NCBI GenBank assembly: GCA_903933995.1
Contig: CAIZMD010000581.1
Coordinates: 1 to 6,562, forward strand
DNA length: 6,562 nucleotides
Reading direction: 5' to 3'
Source of the DNA: an uncultured Bacteroidota bacterium
GTDB taxonomy: Bacteria; Bacteroidota; Bacteroidia; Chitinophagales; Chitinophagaceae
Within the stretch, counting starts at the first letter, position 1. Every line of letters begins with the position of its first letter. The notes below the pieces were generated by a model. The model saw only the letters and a program-made list of their open reading frames with translations. It did no database searches and had not been told where the DNA came from. Below are positions 5,261 through 6,562 of this stretch, one piece after another. The translations under genes and the position numbers were made by a program.

Positions 5261-5691
5261 AATATTTTTTATTGATTACGGCACTCTTCTTGGCCTTTTG
5301 TGGTTTGTTCTCTTATTTCTATGAAGAGAAGCTACCCAAGGAATTCACGGATCTTGTTGAAAGACAACCTAACCCATTTATGGTACCCAAAGATAGTTCA
5401 GCCATTATTTGGCAAAGGGCTAAGGATTTTTTAAAGAGAAAGGAGTTAATGATCATCGGTGGTAATCTGAAAATCAATGATAGCGTTATTTATATGCCTT
5501 ATTACAATGATTATCACAGAGGCAATTCAATGCGCTTTGAAAGACATGACAAAGGAGATTCTGTACAATTTTTTGTCATTTGGTGGTACTCGGGAGATTC
5601 TGGTAGAACAGGTACTAATGAAATAGCACTCTACATGCAACAAGGCATTGAGCGGTATAGCTTTATAAGACAATTGTCAAACAAAAAATAA
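5257..5691 (+). CDS. membrane-anchored or secreted protein of unknown function (144 aa)
   Basis: A complete 144-residue protein, not assigned to a family. Residues 1-20 (MKYFLLITALFLAFCGLFSY) form one hydrophobic segment that could be a signal peptide or a membrane anchor. Cys15 sits in LAFCG, so lipidation is possible but not convincing. The remainder is about 120 residues of soluble, aromatic-rich sequence (YMPYYNDYHRGNSMRFERHD, FFVIWWYSGDSGRTGTNE), likely a small beta-rich extracytoplasmic domain. The ATG overlaps the stop of the preceding gene by 4 nt (ATGA), which supports this start and an operon with it. No terminator hairpin follows the stop; the second palindrome begins 29 bp downstream. 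Confidence 0.82.
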   Translation: MKYFLLITALFLAFCGLFSYFYEEKLPKEFTDLVERQPNPFMVPKDSSAIIWQRAKDFLKRKELMIIGGNLKINDSVIYMPYYNDYHRGNSMRFERHDKGDSVQFFVIWWYSGDSGRTGTNEIALYMQQGIERYSFIRQLSNKK

Positions 5692-5720
5692 AAATTTCAG
5701 AATGATAGACGCTTAGTTGA

Positions 5721-5742
5721 ATATACCCTTCGGTGGGTATGT
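5721..5742. promoter_or_regulatory. second copy of the 22-bp palindrome (candidate operator)
   Basis: ATATACCC (5721-5728), a 6-nt spacer TTCGGT, then GGGTATGT (5735-5742). It is identical to the first copy in the left arm and differs by one base in the right arm, where a G-T wobble replaces a pair. Its right edge is 19 bp from the -7 box TACATTTG, the same distance as in the other two promoters. As RNA it could also form a hairpin with a UUCGGU loop at the end of the upstream operon, so a terminator role is an alternative, but no T tract follows. Confidence 0.6.
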
Positions 5743-5761
5743 ATTCAGGAACTAGTAGGTA

Positions 5762-5769
5762 TACATTTG
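5762..5769 (+). promoter_or_regulatory. -7 box of the TPR-protein gene
   Basis: TACATTTG is a perfect TAnnTTTG, 22 bp before the ATG at 5792. No -33 TTTG is present at the usual distance; the palindrome half-site GGGTATGT lies there instead. The box overlaps the left arm of another inverted repeat (5764-5784). Confidence 0.55.
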
Positions 5770-5784
5770 ATGCTATATCAAATG
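5764..5784 (+). promoter_or_regulatory. inverted repeat over the start region of the TPR-protein gene
   Basis: CATTTGAT (5764-5771) and ATCAAATG (5777-5784) form a perfect 8-bp inverted repeat with loop GCTAT. It overlaps the -7 box and the likely transcription start and ends 7 bp before the ATG. It could be a second operator at this promoter, or a 5' UTR hairpin affecting translation if transcription starts upstream of it. Confidence 0.4.
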
Positions 5785-5791
5785 ATGTCAT

Positions 5792-6562
5792 ATGAAAAAC
5801 ATGCTCCTTTTTTTACTTGCTATTTTATTAAGCAGTGTAGCGTTTTCCCAATTAACAGCCGAGCAACAAAGAATCTATAATAACTTATCTCCCGCAGAGA
5901 AAAAGAAAGTAGATGATAAAATCAGGGATGCCGCAAATGCTTCCAGTAATAATATGGTATTACAGGCAATAAAAATCAGGAATGAGGAAGTATTAAAAAT
6001 GAAGCCATTGAGTCATGATAGTGTTTTGGCAATAGTTAGAAAAGTAAATAAAGCGGGAGAGTTTAAATCTTATTTTGATTTGTTGGTGTACAAAAATTTC
6101 GGTGGAAATGATAATGATCGGCTTAATAGGTATGGAGCAGCGGATTCTTCTTATATGTTTGCTAAGACAGCATTAAGTAAAAACGATCTTTCTACTGCAT
6201 CAGCAGACATAGTATTTTATTATTATAAAAATAGCTATGATTATGCTAGTAGCTTGTTTAGACGAGCCAAGTATCAGCAAGCTTTAGACAACTATATAGA
6301 TGCTGCGGAATATTATAAACCCGATTCGGCCAATTACTTTGCAGCTAAATCAGGAATTGAATTATTGAAACAAGGGGTTGCAGTTAATAGACAGTCTGTA
6401 TTGGGTTATCTAAATAAAGCTGTATCATTAGATACAAAGAATGATTTGTTTGTTCGCGAAAGAGGATATTTTTATTTGAGCCAACTAAAGGATACCAGTT
6501 TGGGTATTGCAGATCTCACTAAAGCAGTACAGCTAAATACCAAAGACCCTATTTCTTATCAA
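5792..6562 (+). CDS. secreted TPR-repeat protein, 3' end outside the window
   Basis: An open frame of 257 codons that runs off the right edge, so the C-terminus is missing. A clear signal peptide, MKNMLLFLLAILLSSVAFS, precedes a mature part that begins QLTAEQQRIYNNLSPAEKKK. The first 120 mature residues are helical without a recognised family. From about residue 151 onward the pattern is TPR-like: YASSLFRRAKYQQALDNYIDAAEYYKPD, then YLNKAVSLDTKNDLFVRERGYFYLSQLKD, then GIADLTKAVQLNTKDPISYQ. TPR arrays usually mediate protein-protein contacts, here in the periplasm or outside the cell. The motif QLxxEQQxI right after the signal peptide also occurs at the same place in the protein at 4658-5260. 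The gene has its own -7 box and the second palindrome. Confidence 0.88.
   Translation, partial: MKNMLLFLLAILLSSVAFSQLTAEQQRIYNNLSPAEKKKVDDKIRDAANASSNNMVLQAIKIRNEEVLKMKPLSHDSVLAIVRKVNKAGEFKSYFDLLVYKNFGGNDNDRLNRYGAADSSYMFAKTALSKNDLSTASADIVFYYYKNSYDYASSLFRRAKYQQALDNYIDAAEYYKPDSANYFAAKSGIELLKQGVAVNRQSVLGYLNKAVSLDTKNDLFVRERGYFYLSQLKDTSLGIADLTKAVQLNTKDPISYQ

Overview
The window looks like chromosomal DNA of a member of the Bacteroidota, plausibly Chitinophagaceae or a relative. That placement is inferred, not tested. It rests on Bacteroidota-type -7 boxes (TAnnTTTG) in front of several genes, the near absence of Shine-Dalgarno sequences, AT-rich leaders, and a set of WG-repeat, TPR and lipoprotein envelope proteins.

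Layout. Positions 1-530 hold no convincing protein gene. On the minus strand there is a tRNA-like sequence with a Trp-type anticodon loop but no acceptor stem, followed by two terminator-like hairpins and a weak small ORF. Positions 533-1300 encode a complete TatD-family metal-dependent hydrolase. A tRNA-Ser(GGA) follows at 1334-1420 with its own -7 box. Positions 1421-1871 are intergenic and densely structured: a tRNA terminator, a long palindrome interlocked with it and with a third hairpin, a degenerate tandem array with a 57-bp period in which hairpins are followed by GGACAA, and a duplicated 16-nt AT-rich motif just before the next gene. That gene (1872-3008) is an AAA_14/DUF4143-type ATPase with a PD-(D/E)xK-like C-terminus.

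From 2998 to the right edge there are five genes for exported proteins. On the minus strand a small putative lipoprotein (4176-4550) and a WG-repeat lipoprotein (2998-4173) form an operon read leftward. On the plus strand, a divergent operon encodes a 200-residue secreted protein and a 144-residue membrane-anchored or secreted protein whose genes overlap by ATGA. A further plus-strand gene (5792 to the edge) encodes a secreted TPR-type protein cut by the window end.

The most interesting signal is regulatory. A 22-bp palindrome, ATATACCC-N6-GGGTATRT, occurs twice (4592-4613 and 5721-5742). In all three promoters it serves, its edge lies exactly 19 bp from a -7-like box, where a -33 element would be expected. 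The first copy lies midway between the divergent promoters and so could serve both. The five envelope genes may therefore form one small co-regulated system of unknown function.
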